From Thermoflexus sp040289485 (GTDB lineage Bacteria; Chloroflexota; Anaerolineae; Thermoflexales; Thermoflexaceae), in assembly GCF_040289485.1 (NCBI RefSeq), contig NZ_PSLG01000002.1:25551-89550 (forward strand): a stretch of DNA of 64,000 nucleotides, written 5' to 3'. The notes under the pieces are model-generated. The model had not been told where the DNA came from. It made no database searches and saw nothing but the letters and a program-made list of their open reading frames with translations. Positions 26,349 to 34,227 of this stretch are shown here, one piece after another. The position numbers and the translations under genes are program-made. Position 1 is the stretch's first letter. Every line of letters begins with the position of its first letter.

Positions 26349-26925
26349 GGATCCCTCGCAACGTTGGGGCAAGGACCCTGAGGGCCTCCCGGCCCATGAT
26401 CCAGGCAACCGCCTCAGGGAGGTCGTGCAGGATGGGGACTGAGGGATAGCGATCGGCCACCAGGGCGCGATGGGCCGCTCCCCGTCCGGTTTGCACCAAT
26501 ATCGGCTAGCATCCCGCGGCCAGGGCGGCCTCCACATCGGTCACCGCGTCGCCGATGAAATAGGAGCCCTCCAGATCGATCCCCAGGTCCTGCGCCGCCC
26601 GGAACAGCAGGCCGGGGCGTGGCTTGCGGCAGAAACAACCCTCCTCGGGGAGGTGCGGACAGTAGTAGATGGCGTCCAGGCGCCCGCCGGCCCTGCGGAC
26701 CTCCTGGAGCATGCGCGCGTGGATCTCCTCGACGGCCGCTGCGGAGACCAGGCCGCGCCGCACCGCCCCCTGGTTGGTGATCACGACCAGGGGCCAGGGC
26801 TGCCGCGCCAACCGCCGCAGGGCGGCCAGGGTGCCCGGCAGGAACCGAAACTCCGCCCAGCCCTTCACGTGGTCCGGGCGGTTCTCGCAGATCACACCGT
26901 CACGATCCAGGAACACGGCGCGCAT
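26326..26925 (-). pseudogene. gmhB: D-glycero-D-manno-heptose 1,7-bisphosphate 7-phosphatase, interrupted by one in-frame TAG
   Basis: A HAD phosphatase with FLDRDGVICENRPDHVKGW (catalytic D-x-D), VVITNQGAVRRGL, and the GmhB zinc loop CPHLPEEGCFCRKPRPG, then GDAVTDVEAALAAGC. Directly after this Cys comes TAG (26508-26506), giving a 139-residue product. The same frame continues without interruption for 59 more codons, beginning PILVQTGRGAAH, exactly the expected end of the family, to TGA at 26328-26326; total about 199 codons. Gln (CAG) is the residue I would expect between C and P, so a single C-to-T change explains the stop. Truncated protein, sequencing error or suppression are all open. 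It overlaps gmhA by 26 bp. Confidence 0.8.
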
Positions 26926-27547
26926 CGGCCAGCCGCTCCTCCTCCGAGATCGACGCGACGAGTACAGGCTGCTCCCACGTCCGACGTAACACGGTGGTGA
27001 TGGTGTGGTGCAGGATGAGATGGACGTCCTCGATCTGTTCCATGCACGTGCTGGGAACCACCAGGCATAGATCCACCTCTTCCCGCAGGCGCCCGCCCTG
27101 GAAGCCGGTGAGGCCGATGGTGAAGGCGCCGGCCTCCCGGGCCGCCCGCACCGCCTCCAGGACGTTGAGGGAGTTGCCGCTGCCGCTGATGGCGATGAGC
27201 AGGTCCCCCGGCCGCACCAAGGGGCGCAACTGCTCGGCAAACACGTGGCGGTAATCGGTGTCGTTGGCCCACGCCGTGAGCAGCGGAACATTGTCGGTGA
27301 GGGCCACGACGCGCAGCATCGGGGCGCCAGGCCGTCTCGTCCCCTTGGCCAGATCGCATGCAAAATGGGAGGCAGTGGCCGCGCTGCCTCCGTTCCCGCA
27401 GAGGAAAATCATGCGCCCCTCCCGGGCGGCGGCCTCCACCTGGGCGATGACCTGCAGCAGCACATCGCGGGGCAGGACCTCCAGCGCGCGCCGGACCCCG
27501 TCGAAGTATTCCTCGATCCATTCGCTCCACATGGGCCTTTCCATCAT
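26900..27547 (-). CDS. gmhA: Sedoheptulose-7-phosphate isomerase (SIS domain)
   Basis: A 215-residue SIS-domain protein. IFLCGNGGSAATASHFACDL and ISGSGNSLNVLEAVRAARE are the two phosphosugar-binding loops of GmhA, and EVDLCLVVPSTCMEQIEDVH matches the C-terminal region with the conserved Glu/His. It converts sedoheptulose 7-phosphate to D-glycero-D-manno-heptose 7-phosphate, the first step of nucleotide-activated heptose synthesis. The start at 27547 forms a 4-bp ATGA overlap with hddA; ATGs at 27544 and 27532 are alternatives. The order hddA, gmhA, gmhB on one transcript is the expected heptose cassette; the nucleotidyltransferase (hddC or equivalent) is not in the window. Confidence 0.88.
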   Translation of the reverse strand: MMERPMWSEWIEEYFDGVRRALEVLPRDVLLQVIAQVEAAAREGRMIFLCGNGGSAATASHFACDLAKGTRRPGAPMLRVVALTDNVPLLTAWANDTDYRHVFAEQLRPLVRPGDLLIAISGSGNSLNVLEAVRAAREAGAFTIGLTGFQGGRLREEVDLCLVVPSTCMEQIEDVHLILHHTITTVLRRTWEQPVLVASISEEERLADARRVPGS

Positions 27548-28548
27548 TCGATCCGGAAGACCTGCACGCCCTGGGCCTCGAAAGCCACATCCATGGGCTT
27601 CAGGCCCATCGCGGCCATGACCTCGGTGACCCGCTCGATGGCCTCCTCCGGGCAATAGAGGAGAAGGAAGCCGCCGCCGCCGGCCCCCGTGATCTTGCCC
27701 CCGATGGCCCCGGCCTCCCGGGCCGCGGCGTAGCAGCGGTCGATGAAGTCGTTGGAGATCGCCGAGGCCAGTCCTCGCTTGAGGATCCAGGCCTCGTGGA
27801 GCAGGCGGCCGAAGCCGTCCAGGTCGCCCATCGTCAGGCAGTCCTCCATGTCCTCCGCCAGGGCTTTGAGCAGGTGCAACCGGCGCAGGACCTGTGGATC
27901 TTCCTCCGTGGTGGCCTGCTGCTGGGTTTTCAGGATGGTCGCCGAGGGCCGGGCCTGGCCGGTGTAAAACAGGCGGAGCCGTCGCTCCAGAGCCTGTCGG
28001 ACCTCCAGGGCCAAGGGCACCCGCTCCACGAAGACGCCAGACGCCTCGAACCGGATCCGGTTCAGGCCTCCGAAGGCGGCTGCATACTGGTCCTGCTTGC
28101 CGACCGGCAGCCCCATCCGTTCGATCTCGATCTGGCAGGCCAGTTCCGCGATCTCATACCGGGTGAGGCTCCATCCGCTCCACGCCGCCAGGGCTGCGAT
28201 CATAGAGACCGCTAGGCTGCCCGAGGAGCCCAGCCCGGTGCCCGGAGGGACCTGGGCGGCAATGAACAGGTCGATCCCACCGGGGTTCCCGAAGGCCTCC
28301 AGGATGGCCCGGGGGAGGGAGAGGTTCCCGTCCCACAGTGCATCCCGGTCCGGCGCGTATTGCTGGAACAGGCTGTAGTTGGCCGAGATCAGATGGGCCG
28401 CCCGTGGCGCCGGGGAAAGCATCGTGTAGACGTAACGGTTCAGGGTGGCGCTGAGGACCTGCCCGCCATATTTGCGGAAATAGGCCGGGAAATCCGTCCC
28501 CCCTCCGGCGAAACTGATCCGCACGGGCGCTCGGGCGATCAGCAACAT
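27544..28548 (-). CDS. hddA: D-glycero-alpha-D-manno-heptose-7-phosphate kinase (GHMP kinase)
   Basis: A 334-residue GHMP-superfamily kinase. It opens ARAPVRISFAGGGTDFPAYF, which is characteristic of the HddA/fucose-kinase branch. It has the ATP-binding glycine-rich motif PPGTGLGSSGSLAVSMIAAL (about residues 100-120) and the C-terminal motif GGKITGAGGGGFLLLY. It phosphorylates heptose 7-phosphate to the 1,7-bisphosphate, the substrate of GmhB, in the GDP-heptose route used for S-layer or capsule glycans. It is the first gene of the heptose cassette; a 249-bp spacer separates it from the upstream minus-strand gene, and an AGGAG sits about 12 bases before the ATG. Confidence 0.88.
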   Translation of the reverse strand: MLLIARAPVRISFAGGGTDFPAYFRKYGGQVLSATLNRYVYTMLSPAPRAAHLISANYSLFQQYAPDRDALWDGNLSLPRAILEAFGNPGGIDLFIAAQVPPGTGLGSSGSLAVSMIAALAAWSGWSLTRYEIAELACQIEIERMGLPVGKQDQYAAAFGGLNRIRFEASGVFVERVPLALEVRQALERRLRLFYTGQARPSATILKTQQQATTEEDPQVLRRLHLLKALAEDMEDCLTMGDLDGFGRLLHEAWILKRGLASAISNDFIDRCYAAAREAGAIGGKITGAGGGGFLLLYCPEEAIERVTEVMAAMGLKPMDVAFEAQGVQVFRIE

Positions 28549-28797
28549 CGGCGGCTGGCTCCTGGATGGACGAGGATCGCTGTTCTGACAACACTGTAGC
28601 GAAGGGGGGTTTGGTGGGGATAAACAGAAAGTTAGGAAACCGTGGAGGACCGGGGCGCGCGCTGTCCACGATGGTTTAAAAACGATGACCGAGAGCCCAG
28701 CGGCATCCCGCCGCCATCACTGGGCAGGTGAGCCCCGTGGCGAGGGGCTACAGGTGCCGTGGGGGTGGGACCCGAAGGCGTGGAGGCCGGCTGCTTC

Positions 28798-30279
28798 TTA
28801 TGGATCCCCCCAGAGGATCCGCAGCGTCGGCCGGCCTTCGGCGTTCCAGTCCTCGACGTCCGAGGAGACGAAGGATTTTCCGGAGTGATACGCCCCGTCC
28901 GCCGAATAGAGGACCAGGCGCAGCGGTTGCCCGCTGGCGTAGGCCCGGGCGACGGCGTAGGTCACATCCCAAGTGTAAGGGATGCCGGGCCAGCCTGGCC
29001 ATTGGCGGACCGGGTCGACCCAGGCGCCCCCCACGTTCTCGGCCGCCAAAGGGGCGTTGTTCCAGGTCAGCGTCCGGTCGTCCCAGTCTTCATTCACTGT
29101 GAGGACCTGGATCCAGGAACGGGGTGCTGTCTCTGCGGATCCTCCGTTCCCCATCAGGTGCAACGTGAGGGTGGCAGAGAGGATGGCCTTCCCGGGTGGA
29201 AGCCCGTCCAGCGGGAAGGTCACATAATACTTCGAGAAGCAGGGCCAGTCAGCGACGTCGACCTGGTTCTGGATGTTGAAATCCGAGCGCTCGGGGTTGT
29301 AGAAGGCCTCTGTGGTCTCCCCCCACTGGGCCCAGAGGTCCTGCAGACCGCTGCCGCACCTCGTATAGCCGCCCACGGCGGCATCGCGGACGGTGGCGCC
29401 GTTCAACCGATGTCGGACGGTGAGGGTCCCTCCCGGCCGGGCGGCCGGCGGCGCATAGACGGGCAGGCCGAAGCGCAGCCGGCCCCAGGAGGCCGGGCGG
29501 TCCGGGCTCGCTCGCTCCGGCCAGGTCGTCGCCGGGATGGGGGTGCCGGTCGCGTCATCCCGGTCGTGGACCATGAGGGCCAGCCCCCAGAGGGTTCCCT
29601 CCGGCGGCGGGCCGTTCCGGCCCAGGGCGGCGAAGGGGATCTCGAAGGTCATCGCCCATCCCCGATCGTCGCCGTTGTTGTTCAGCGCATCCCCTCGCCA
29701 TCCGGCGAGGGCGCCGAAGGGGAGGGAGACACGGGTCCAGCGGACCCCATCCCCACGGAAGGCCGCCTGATAGCGCCCGGAGCGGTCGGCATTGCTCAAT
29801 CCGCCGATGAAGTGGAACGCGGCGGCGGTCGGCGCGCTGCCCACCGGTCCATCGAGGTTGAGGAAGAGGGAGACAGCGTCCCACGCGGTCAGGGACGTCG
29901 GGGAGGGATCGGGGTCCATCCACAAGCGGCGGTCGAAGACCGCCACGTAGACAACAAGTTCAGTGTCGGTGTAAGCCACCCGCACGTCCGCATAATTGGC
30001 GGTAGGGGTCACCCGGCCGAACCAGAAGATAGCCATACGCGCAAAATCCGTCCCCAGCGGATCCGAGAGCCGAGGGGCGTTCACCTGCCGGGAAGCCGCG
30101 GGTCCCCACTCCTGCAAGAGGAGCGGCAGATAGAGCCTGGAGGTCCCCGCCGCCGCTGCCTCGGCGTCCCCAACCCGCACCATCGGGGCTAAGGACGAGG
30201 CATGCGGGCGCCCCAGGGCGATGCTGAGGGCCACGATCCACAACCCCACGCCCCGCCAGGGTGGCCGTCGTCTCTGCAC
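28798..30279 (-). CDS. Secreted DOMON-like/DNRLRE-like carbohydrate-associated protein
   Basis: A 493-residue exported protein. Residues about 70-270 resemble the CBM9/DOMON-like sandwich found in secreted binding proteins (ARMAIFWFGRV, DVRVAYTDTELVVYVAVFD, WAMTFEIPFAALG). Residues about 290-490 resemble a DNRLRE-type domain, with TEAFYNPERSDFNIQ, LTLTWNNAPL-like and WDVTYAVARAYASGQ elements. I choose the GTG at 30279 as start: GGAGAGA lies seven bases upstream, and it leads into RRRPPWRGVGLWIVALSIAL, a good signal peptide. An upstream in-frame ATG (30309) overlaps the promoter -10 element and is unlikely. Ligand unknown; it follows the style of extracellular glycan-handling proteins. Confidence 0.7.
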   Translation of the reverse strand: MQRRRPPWRGVGLWIVALSIALGRPHASSLAPMVRVGDAEAAAAGTSRLYLPLLLQEWGPAASRQVNAPRLSDPLGTDFARMAIFWFGRVTPTANYADVRVAYTDTELVVYVAVFDRRLWMDPDPSPTSLTAWDAVSLFLNLDGPVGSAPTAAAFHFIGGLSNADRSGRYQAAFRGDGVRWTRVSLPFGALAGWRGDALNNNGDDRGWAMTFEIPFAALGRNGPPPEGTLWGLALMVHDRDDATGTPIPATTWPERASPDRPASWGRLRFGLPVYAPPAARPGGTLTVRHRLNGATVRDAAVGGYTRCGSGLQDLWAQWGETTEAFYNPERSDFNIQNQVDVADWPCFSKYYVTFPLDGLPPGKAILSATLTLHLMGNGGSAETAPRSWIQVLTVNEDWDDRTLTWNNAPLAAENVGGAWVDPVRQWPGWPGIPYTWDVTYAVARAYASGQPLRLVLYSADGAYHSGKSFVSSDVEDWNAEGRPTLRILWGDP

Positions 30280-30307
30280 AGAAGGTCTCTCCAGATGGTC
30301 TAACAAC

Positions 30308-30336
30308 ATTCTAACCGTCAGCGCCGGGGTTGTCCA
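30308..30336 (-). promoter_or_regulatory. Sigma70-type promoter for the DOMON-like gene
   Basis: TGGACA (30336-30331) and TAGAAT (30313-30308) on the minus strand are separated by exactly 17 bases. The expected transcript start near 30300 lies about 20 bases before the GTG start at 30279, with the GGAGAGA site between. Confidence 0.65.
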
Positions 30337-30434
30337 GATCGATAGATCCTCCGGCCCCCACCGGGAACGCCCGCTTTCAGACAGTCGATGTCATGGCAAA
30401 GTGTCCGGGGCGGAGAGGGGGAGCGGATATAGAA

Positions 30435-30804
30435 GTGGTGCGCGATCGGCGCGAGGTGGCGCGCCGCGTGGAGGCGGCCTTGGAGCGTCTGGGGCTACAA
30501 GAGGTAGCTGATTGGAGGCCGCACCTGCTTTCGGGTGGCATGGCCCAGCGGGTCGCCTTGGCCCGCGCCCTGGTGCGGCGACCCCGCGTGCTGTTGCTGG
30601 ATGAACCGTTCTCTGCCTTGGACGCGCCCACCCGCCAGGCGTTGGGAACGCTGGTGCGCCGGCTGGCCGAGGAAGACGGCATCTCCGTGGTGATGGTCAC
30701 CCACGATATCGGCGAGGCCCTGTCGGTAGGCCACCGGGTGCTGGTGCTTTCCCCACGACCTGCCCGCACGCTGCTCAGCGTCAAGCCCGACGGCAACGGA
30801 CGGC
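30435..30804 (+). pseudogene. ABC transporter ATPase fragment, nitrate/sulfonate/taurine type, 5' half missing
   Basis: The recognisable ATPase part begins near RREVARRVEAALERLGLQEV and contains the signature LLSGGMAQRVALARAL, Walker B VLLLDEPFSALDAP and the switch MVTHDIGEALSVGHRVLVLS. Nothing upstream codes for a Walker A motif: the preceding about 100 bases read as unrelated sequence, so roughly the first 110 residues of a normal SsuB/TauB-type ATPase are absent. The frame then runs without a stop into the binding-protein sequence (DGNGRLQEALLAALGPGALA), an apparent in-frame fusion. A protein from this frame could not bind ATP normally. The break may be real (deletion) or an assembly junction. 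Confidence 0.75.
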
Positions 30805-31011
30805 TTCAGGAAGCTCTCTTGGCCGCCCTGGGTCCGGGGGCCCTTGCCGCCGGCATGGCCGGCGCCGCCTGCCTGGCTGGCTGTGCCTCCTTCGGCGGGC
30901 AAGGCCCGACGACCCACCCCTCCTCGCCGTCTGAGGGCGGTTCCGACCAGCCCCTGCGTATCGGCTACTTGCCCATCACGGATGCTTCGCCCCTGCTGAT
31001 CGCCGATGCCT

Positions 31012-31155
31012 TGGGTTACTACTGGGTTACTACNNNNNNNNNNNNNNNNNNNNNNNNNNNNNNNNNNNNNNNNNNNNNNNNNNNNNNNNNNNNNNNNNNN
31101 NNNNNNNNNNNNNNNNNNNNNNNNNNNNNNNNNTGGGTTACTACTGGGTTACTAC
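31012..31155 (+). repeat. 11-bp tandem repeat (TGGGTTACTAC) on both sides of the assembly gap
   Basis: Two exact units precede the N run (31012-31022, 31023-31033) and two follow it (31134-31144, 31145-31155). A single unit would encode the normal LGYYKEEG of the binding protein, so the array is an expansion inside the gene. Because 11 is not a multiple of three, each unit shifts frame; only a copy number of 3n+1 keeps it open. Confidence 0.85.
31034..31133. other. Assembly gap, 100 N
   Basis: Exactly 100 unknown bases, a standard placeholder rather than a measured length. The identical 11-bp repeat on each side suggests the assembler broke inside a longer tandem array. Linkage of left and right sides is therefore not proven by sequence. 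Confidence 0.95.
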
Positions 31156-31491
31156 AAGGAGGAAGGGCTGACAGCGGAGCCGCCGCGTCTGTTCCGCTCT
31201 TGGTCCTAGATCGTCGAAGCTTTCCAGGCCCGGCAGGTCAACCTGGCGCCCTATGCGCATCGATTTCCAACCCTATCCCTATCCCTATCCCTCCTACATG
31301 GCCCGGCTGGTCCTGGCTTTGCAGGAAACCCAGGTGGAGGGAGATACCGCTTTCCTCCGGAAGTTGACGCCGGACTTGGCTGCCCGGGACCTGGTGGACG
31401 AGGGGCTTGTGCGGGAGGCCCTTGCGCAGATGGGCGGGCCGCGCGCTTTCGGACAGCCTGAGGATCTTCAGCGCCAGGAGGTGATCGAGCC

Positions 31492-32265
31492 ATGATGCGC
31501 TCCCGGCGCCTGTGGCGATCCAACGCTGTCCTGCCAGCCCTGGGCGTTGTTTGGGCGCTGGCTCTGTGGTGGCTGGCCACCCTGCCCCTGCCAGGTCGTT
31601 CATCGCTGCTGGCTGAGTTCGGGCCGGGACCGGCCCTGGCCGCCCTCGCTCGCATGGCCCAGGACGGCACCTTGCTGCACCACAGCCTGATCAGCCTCCG
31701 CCGGGTGCTGATGGGGCTGGCGCTGGCCATCGGGATCGGCGTGCCCCTTGGGCTTCTCAGTGGCTACGTGCGTGGCCTGGAGCGGACGACGAGCCCGGTT
31801 TTTCAGTTCTTGCGCACCATATCGCCCCTCTCCTGGATGCCCATTGCCATCATGGTCTTAGGCATCGCCGACCGCGCGGTGGTGTTCTTGGTCGCTGTAG
31901 CAGCCGTTTGGCCGGTGCTGCTCAACACGGCCGCAGGGGTGCGGACGCTGGACCGGGGTTGGCTGTGGATCGCCCGGAGCGTGGGCGCCCGGCCAGCGGA
32001 GATGCTGGTGCACGTGGCCCTGCCGGCGGTGTTGGGCCATCTGGTGAGCGGCATCCGGTTGGCCACCGGTGTGGCTTGGATCGTGCTGGTACCCGCTGAG
32101 ATGTTGGGTGTCACCAGCGGCCTGGGTTACCTGGTGTTGGACACCCGCGACCGTCTGGCCTATCCGGAACTGGCAGCCTCGGTGCTCGCCATCGGCTCGC
32201 TGGGGTTCCTGATGGACGCGGCTGTGCGGGCCCTGGAGATCAAACTGGGATGGGCGGGAGGATGA
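31492..32265 (+). CDS. ABC transporter permease, nitrate/sulfonate/taurine type (SsuC/TauC-like)
   Basis: A 257-residue polytopic protein with about six membrane segments. It contains the EAA loop RSVGARPAEMLVHVALPAVL (about residues 160-180), where the ATPase docks, and LISLRRVLMGLALAIGIGVP, typical of binding-protein-dependent permeases of the NitT/TauT family. This is the only gene of the cluster that looks intact. It starts in an ATGA overlap with the binding-protein remnant and ends in an ATGA overlap with the flavoprotein gene, showing they were one operon. Without a whole ATPase and binding protein nearby it may have no function, unless another locus supplies them. Confidence 0.82.
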   Translation: MMRSRRLWRSNAVLPALGVVWALALWWLATLPLPGRSSLLAEFGPGPALAALARMAQDGTLLHHSLISLRRVLMGLALAIGIGVPLGLLSGYVRGLERTTSPVFQFLRTISPLSWMPIAIMVLGIADRAVVFLVAVAAVWPVLLNTAAGVRTLDRGWLWIARSVGARPAEMLVHVALPAVLGHLVSGIRLATGVAWIVLVPAEMLGVTSGLGYLVLDTRDRLAYPELAASVLAIGSLGFLMDAAVRALEIKLGWAGG

Positions 32266-33945
32266 GCCTAGCACATTACCCTCGGGGGGAGCTAGTAAGC
32301 GACGTGCTGGTGGTGGGCGGCGGCCTGGCCGGCCTTGTGGCCGCTTGGGCAGCCTTGCGGAGCGGCGCCCGCGTGGTGGTGGCCTGCAAGGGCTATGCGG
32401 GCGCTGATGGGGTCAGCCCCTTTGCGGGCGGCGTCGCGCTCTATCTGTTGCCGGAAGACGACATGGAACGTTTCCTGGACGAGCACGAGCAGGCAGTGGA
32501 GGGTCTGGTCCATCGGGAGGCTGTGTGTCGGGTGGCTGAGGCCAGCGCCCGCTTGTGGCAGGAGCTGGGCGCGTTGGGTGCCCCGTTGGAGCACACGTCG
32601 GAGGGAGGGCTGCGGCGCCGCTGGCTGAAAGTAGGGAGCCGTATCCATGTTCCCCGGCTGGCTCTGGAGAGCGTGGGGCTGTTGCGCTTCCTCCGCCGGT
32701 TGGTGCGTCGGTCAGGGGCTCAGATCGTAGACCATGCATGCCTCACCGCGCTGCTTCCCTCCCCCCAAGGCGGGGTGGCGGGGGCCGCCGGGTTCCTCCG
32801 CCAGCGCGGGTCCTTGCTGGCCATCCGTGCCCGGGCGGTGGTGTTGGCCGCGGGTGGGTGCGCCTCGCGGGGCGCCCATATGGGTGTCCACTCCGCTATG
32901 GGGGAGGGATATGGACTGGCCGCGGAGGCCGGAGCCGCCCTGGCCGGCATGGAGTATTGTGTGAGCTACATCGCCACCTGCAGTCTCTTCGACAGCCACG
33001 GCCAGTGCGTGCTGGCCGCCCTGGGCGGCCGCTTCCGCAACCGTCTGGGCGAGAACATCTTGGAACGGCATGGGGAGCCCGATCCCGCCCCCACCCAGCG
33101 GCTGGCGCTGGCCATGCTGACCGAGATTCGGGAAGGCCGCGGCCCCATCTACTTCGACTTGCGGGGGATCTCCGAGGCCGACCGACGTCGCTGGGAGACG
33201 GACTTCCCTTTAGTGGCCAAGGGACTGGCTCGCACTGGCGTGGATGTGTTCACCCAGCCGGTGTCGTGGATCCCCCGCTTCACCGGCTCCATCGGTGCCG
33301 GCGGGGGCGTGTTCGCCCGCTCCCTCTCCGGCGACACCACCGTCCCGGTGCTGTTCGTAGCGGGAGACACGGCCAGCCGTCTTCCGGTGGTGGGTGCCGG
33401 CAATGGCGAGCGGCTTCTGGGCCGGATGCGCCGCTGCCCGCCGGGCCCGGGAGGTCCCACCCGATGGGCTCGATGAGACCGAGATCGCTGCGGCCTGGGA
33501 GGCCGCCCTGGCCCCCCTCCGGCGGGAGCGAGGGCCGGACCCGGTGGAGATCCTGCGGCGGCTCCAGCGCCTGGTGGTGGATCCGGAAGTTAACTTCTTC
33601 CGCAGCGGCCCGGGCCTGGCAGCGGCCCAAGCCCGGGTTGAGGAGATCTGGCAGGATGCCGGCCGTGCCCGGGCTCTAGATGGGCATCGGCTGGCCCAAT
33701 GCCACGAGGTGCGGCACGCGGCCTTGACCGCCCACGCCATGTTCGCCGCCGCCCAGGCCCGCCAGGAAACCCGCGGCTGGCACCGCCGGCTGGATTTCCC
33801 TCAGCGGGACGATGCCCGCTGGCGGCGCTGGACCCTGGCCCAGCCGACGTTGCCCCCCGGAGGGCTGGGCTGGACGCTGACCACGTTGGAATACGAAGAC
33901 CAAAAGGTTTTCCAGCCCTGCCCGTTGGGAGGCGAAGCCTCATAA
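32262..33945 (+). pseudogene. FAD-dependent AprA/fumarate-reductase-like flavoprotein, broken by a +1 frameshift
   Basis: The first frame (32262-33476) has the FAD dinucleotide fold VLVVGGGLAGLVAAWAALRS, an RAVVLAAGG strand and VPVLFVAGDTASRLPVVGAGN, the second FAD-contact region of fumarate reductase/AprA-type enzymes. There it switches: after GAGN the homologous continuation MASGFWAGCAAARRA is in the next frame and runs to TAA at 33943-33945. One extra base in GGCAATGGCG (about 33403; GGCATGGCG restores the frame) explains it. Repaired, the protein would be about 560 residues, including a helical C-terminal domain. With the adjacent ferredoxin it recalls an AprAB-like pair; the substrate, perhaps an organosulfur compound given the transporter type, is inference. 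Confidence 0.78.
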
Positions 33946-34211
33946 TCCAGTGGGTGGATGCCCAGCGCTGCATCGGCTGCACCTTGTGCGTGTAGGTGTG
34001 TCCTTTGGACGTGCTGTGCATGGACCCGGATCCCCAGAGGAGGTCGGTGGCGCGCATTGTCTATCGCGACGACTGCCAGACCTGTTTCCTCTGCGAAGAG
34101 GAATGTCCGGTAGACGCCATCTACGTGGCTCCTGATCGAAGTCCGCTGCACGCGGTGTGGCCCTGGCCCGCGGCTTCGCCCGAGCAGACCCCGACCATCT
34201 CAGGGAGCTGA
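33942..34211 (+). pseudogene. 2x[4Fe-4S] ferredoxin with in-frame TAG and apparent loss of start codon
   Basis: In one frame the sequence reads IIQWVDAQRCIGCTLCV, TAG (33993-33995), VCPLDVLCMDPDP, then DDCQTCFLCEEECPVDAIYV. Both C-x2-C-x2-C-x3-C-P cluster motifs are complete if the TAG is one residue (Glu, Gln or Tyr would fit). No start codon precedes the first motif: ATA at 33942 sits where an ATGA overlap with the flavoprotein stop (TAA 33943-33945) would be expected, so ATG to ATA is a likely second lesion. Ending at TGA 34209-34211, 16 bp from the convergent alpha-2-macroglobulin gene; the last about 20 residues are not ferredoxin-like. It would have passed electrons to the flavoprotein. 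Confidence 0.72.
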
Positions 34212-34227
34212 TCCGCCACGGGGTCGC

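Larger units (their letters stand above)
30805..31495 (+). pseudogene. Fragmented ABC substrate-binding lipoprotein, nitrate/sulfonate type
   Basis: Three pieces are recognisable. Before the gap: a lipoprotein-like signal ending LAGCASFGG, then LRIGYLPITDASPLLIADAL, the start of SsuA/TauA/NMT1-type binding proteins. After the gap: GYYKEEGLTAEPPRLFRSWS, then TAG (31207-31209), then IVEAFQARQVNLAPYA in the same frame; a Gln codon would fit the family at the TAG. Finally, in another frame, 31253-31495: SYMARLVLALQETQVEG to DLQRQEVIEP, a plausible C-terminus. Most of the central domain is missing. The copy carries an 11-bp repeat expansion, a nonsense codon, an internal deletion and a CCCTAT repeat (31271-31292), so it is not functional as assembled. 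Confidence 0.75.

Noticed and set aside
28549..28797. Possible hidden gene or RNA in the 249-bp spacer upstream of hddA
   Set aside because: No credible frame, tRNA-like fold or terminator; only a weak AGCCCC/GGGGCT hairpin near 28732-28750 without a U-tract.
31271..31292. CCCTAT repeat as telomere-like or CRISPR-like structure
   Set aside because: Only three and a half 6-bp units inside a decayed coding region (reading PYPYPYP in one frame); too short and without spacers.
1..34211. General recoding of TAG as Gln in this organism
   Set aside because: TAG ends ordinary genes here (1468-1470 and 40219-40217), and two of the three in-frame TAGs lie in a cluster with many other lesions.
34157..34227. 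Possible 3' fragment of another gene (frame reading VALARGFARADPDHLRELI) after the ferredoxin
   Set aside because: It is under 25 codons, overlaps the ferredoxin frame, and I cannot match it to a family with confidence.
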